A stretch of 6,421 nt of DNA from Prevotella sp. UBA746. Lineage in GTDB: Bacteria; Bacteroidota; Bacteroidia; Bacteroidales; Bacteroidaceae. Made by a program: the position numbers and the translations under genes. The notes below the pieces were generated by a model. That model ran no database searches and was not told the origin of the DNA. It worked only from the letters and a program-made list of their open reading frames with translations. Shown here piece after piece: positions 6,037-6,421 of this stretch (the first letter of the stretch is position 1; every line of letters begins with the position of its first letter). The stretch is taken from NCBI GenBank assembly GCA_002298545.1, contig DBKQ01000088.1, forward strand, positions 20,096-26,516, given 5' to 3'.

Positions 6037-6421
6037 ATGGCAGAGAATACAGAGAATAAGAAGAGATACCCAAAGCGAATTCCATATGGCATGATGAACT
6101 TCGTAGCGGTAAGACGCGACGACTGTTATTACGTTGATAAGACTCGCTATATAGAGAAGATAGAGCGTGCAAATAAGTTCTTCTTCTTCATCCGTCCCCG
6201 TCGTTTCGGCAAGAGCCTCACGATGTCGATGCTCCAGCACTATTATGACGTGAACGATGCAGACAAGTTCGACATGCTCTACAAGGGACTCTATATTGGA
6301 GATCATCCCACGCCGGAGCACAACAAGTATCTCGTGATATACTTGAACTTTGCCGTGGTAAATGCAGAACTCGACAACTACCGCAAGGCTCTCGATTCCC
6401 ATTGCAATATACAGTTCGACT
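6037..6421 (+). CDS. AAA-ATPase-like domain protein, N-terminal part (cut by window end)
   Basis: The first 128 residues are visible and stay open to the window edge. The start ATG is preceded in frame by TGA at 6019-6021, so it is the first possible ATG. The N-terminus (IPYGMMNF, then YYVDKTRYIEKIE at 31-43) and the loop RPRRFGKSL (53-61) are hallmarks of the AAA-ATPase-like family (Pfam PF09820), whose members usually carry a C-terminal PD-(D/E)XK nuclease-like domain. The nucleotide-binding loop is an atypical Walker A that keeps GKS but has RPRR in place of the leading glycine; this is normal for the family. IYLNF (101-105) resembles the strand after the ATPase core. These genes are often multicopy in Prevotella, Bacteroides and Porphyromonas, and their biological role is unclear. 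Whether this copy is intact cannot be seen. It has its own promoter and no link to frd. Confidence 0.88.
   Translation, partial: MAENTENKKRYPKRIPYGMMNFVAVRRDDCYYVDKTRYIEKIERANKFFFFIRPRRFGKSLTMSMLQHYYDVNDADKFDMLYKGLYIGDHPTPEHNKYLVIYLNFAVVNAELDNYRKALDSHCNIQFD

Noticed and set aside
5977..6402. 141-residue open frame on the minus strand at the right end
   Set aside because: It is antisense to the AAA-ATPase-like gene, whose plus-strand frame shows clear family motifs and a proper promoter.

Overview
The window looks like ordinary chromosomal DNA from a Bacteroidales bacterium, most likely Prevotella or Bacteroides. Three things point there. Two intergenic regions carry the Bacteroidetes-type promoter (TTTG, 19 bp, TAnnTTTG). 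The genes lack Shine-Dalgarno sites and start after A/T-rich leaders. The proteins resemble the Bacteroidales MnmG and the five-helix, cytochrome b558-type fumarate reductase. The genus is a guess from protein resemblance.

Layout, left to right. Bases 1-16 are a perfect 16-bp parS palindrome, the ParB-binding chromosome segregation site. Next, on the minus strand, is complete mnmG (25-1896), a tRNA wobble-uridine modification enzyme. A 256-bp divergent intergenic region (1897-2152) holds a strong plus-strand promoter, a weaker minus-strand candidate, and a leader with a 10-bp-phased TGCA array that can form two mutually exclusive hairpins. The plus-strand operon frdC-frdA-frdB (2153-5645) follows and ends at a clear intrinsic terminator (5672-5712). 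A 391-bp gap after frdB contains an A/T-rich part, an 88-nt CCCTCAC/GTGAGGG inverted-repeat element and a second strong promoter. That promoter drives a gene cut by the window end (6037-6421), the N-terminus of an AAA-ATPase-like protein with an RPRRFGKS nucleotide-binding loop.

How the genes work together. FrdC (membrane dihaem cytochrome b), FrdA (covalent-FAD catalytic subunit) and FrdB (three Fe-S clusters) form one quinol:fumarate reductase / succinate dehydrogenase. In anaerobic Bacteroidales this is the terminal step of fumarate respiration and the source of succinate. mnmG and the ATPase gene are separate transcription units with no evident metabolic link to it.

I see no clear undescribed multi-gene system. 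The most interesting signals are non-coding: parS beside mnmG, the phased repeats in the frd leader, and the inverted-repeat element upstream of the ATPase gene.
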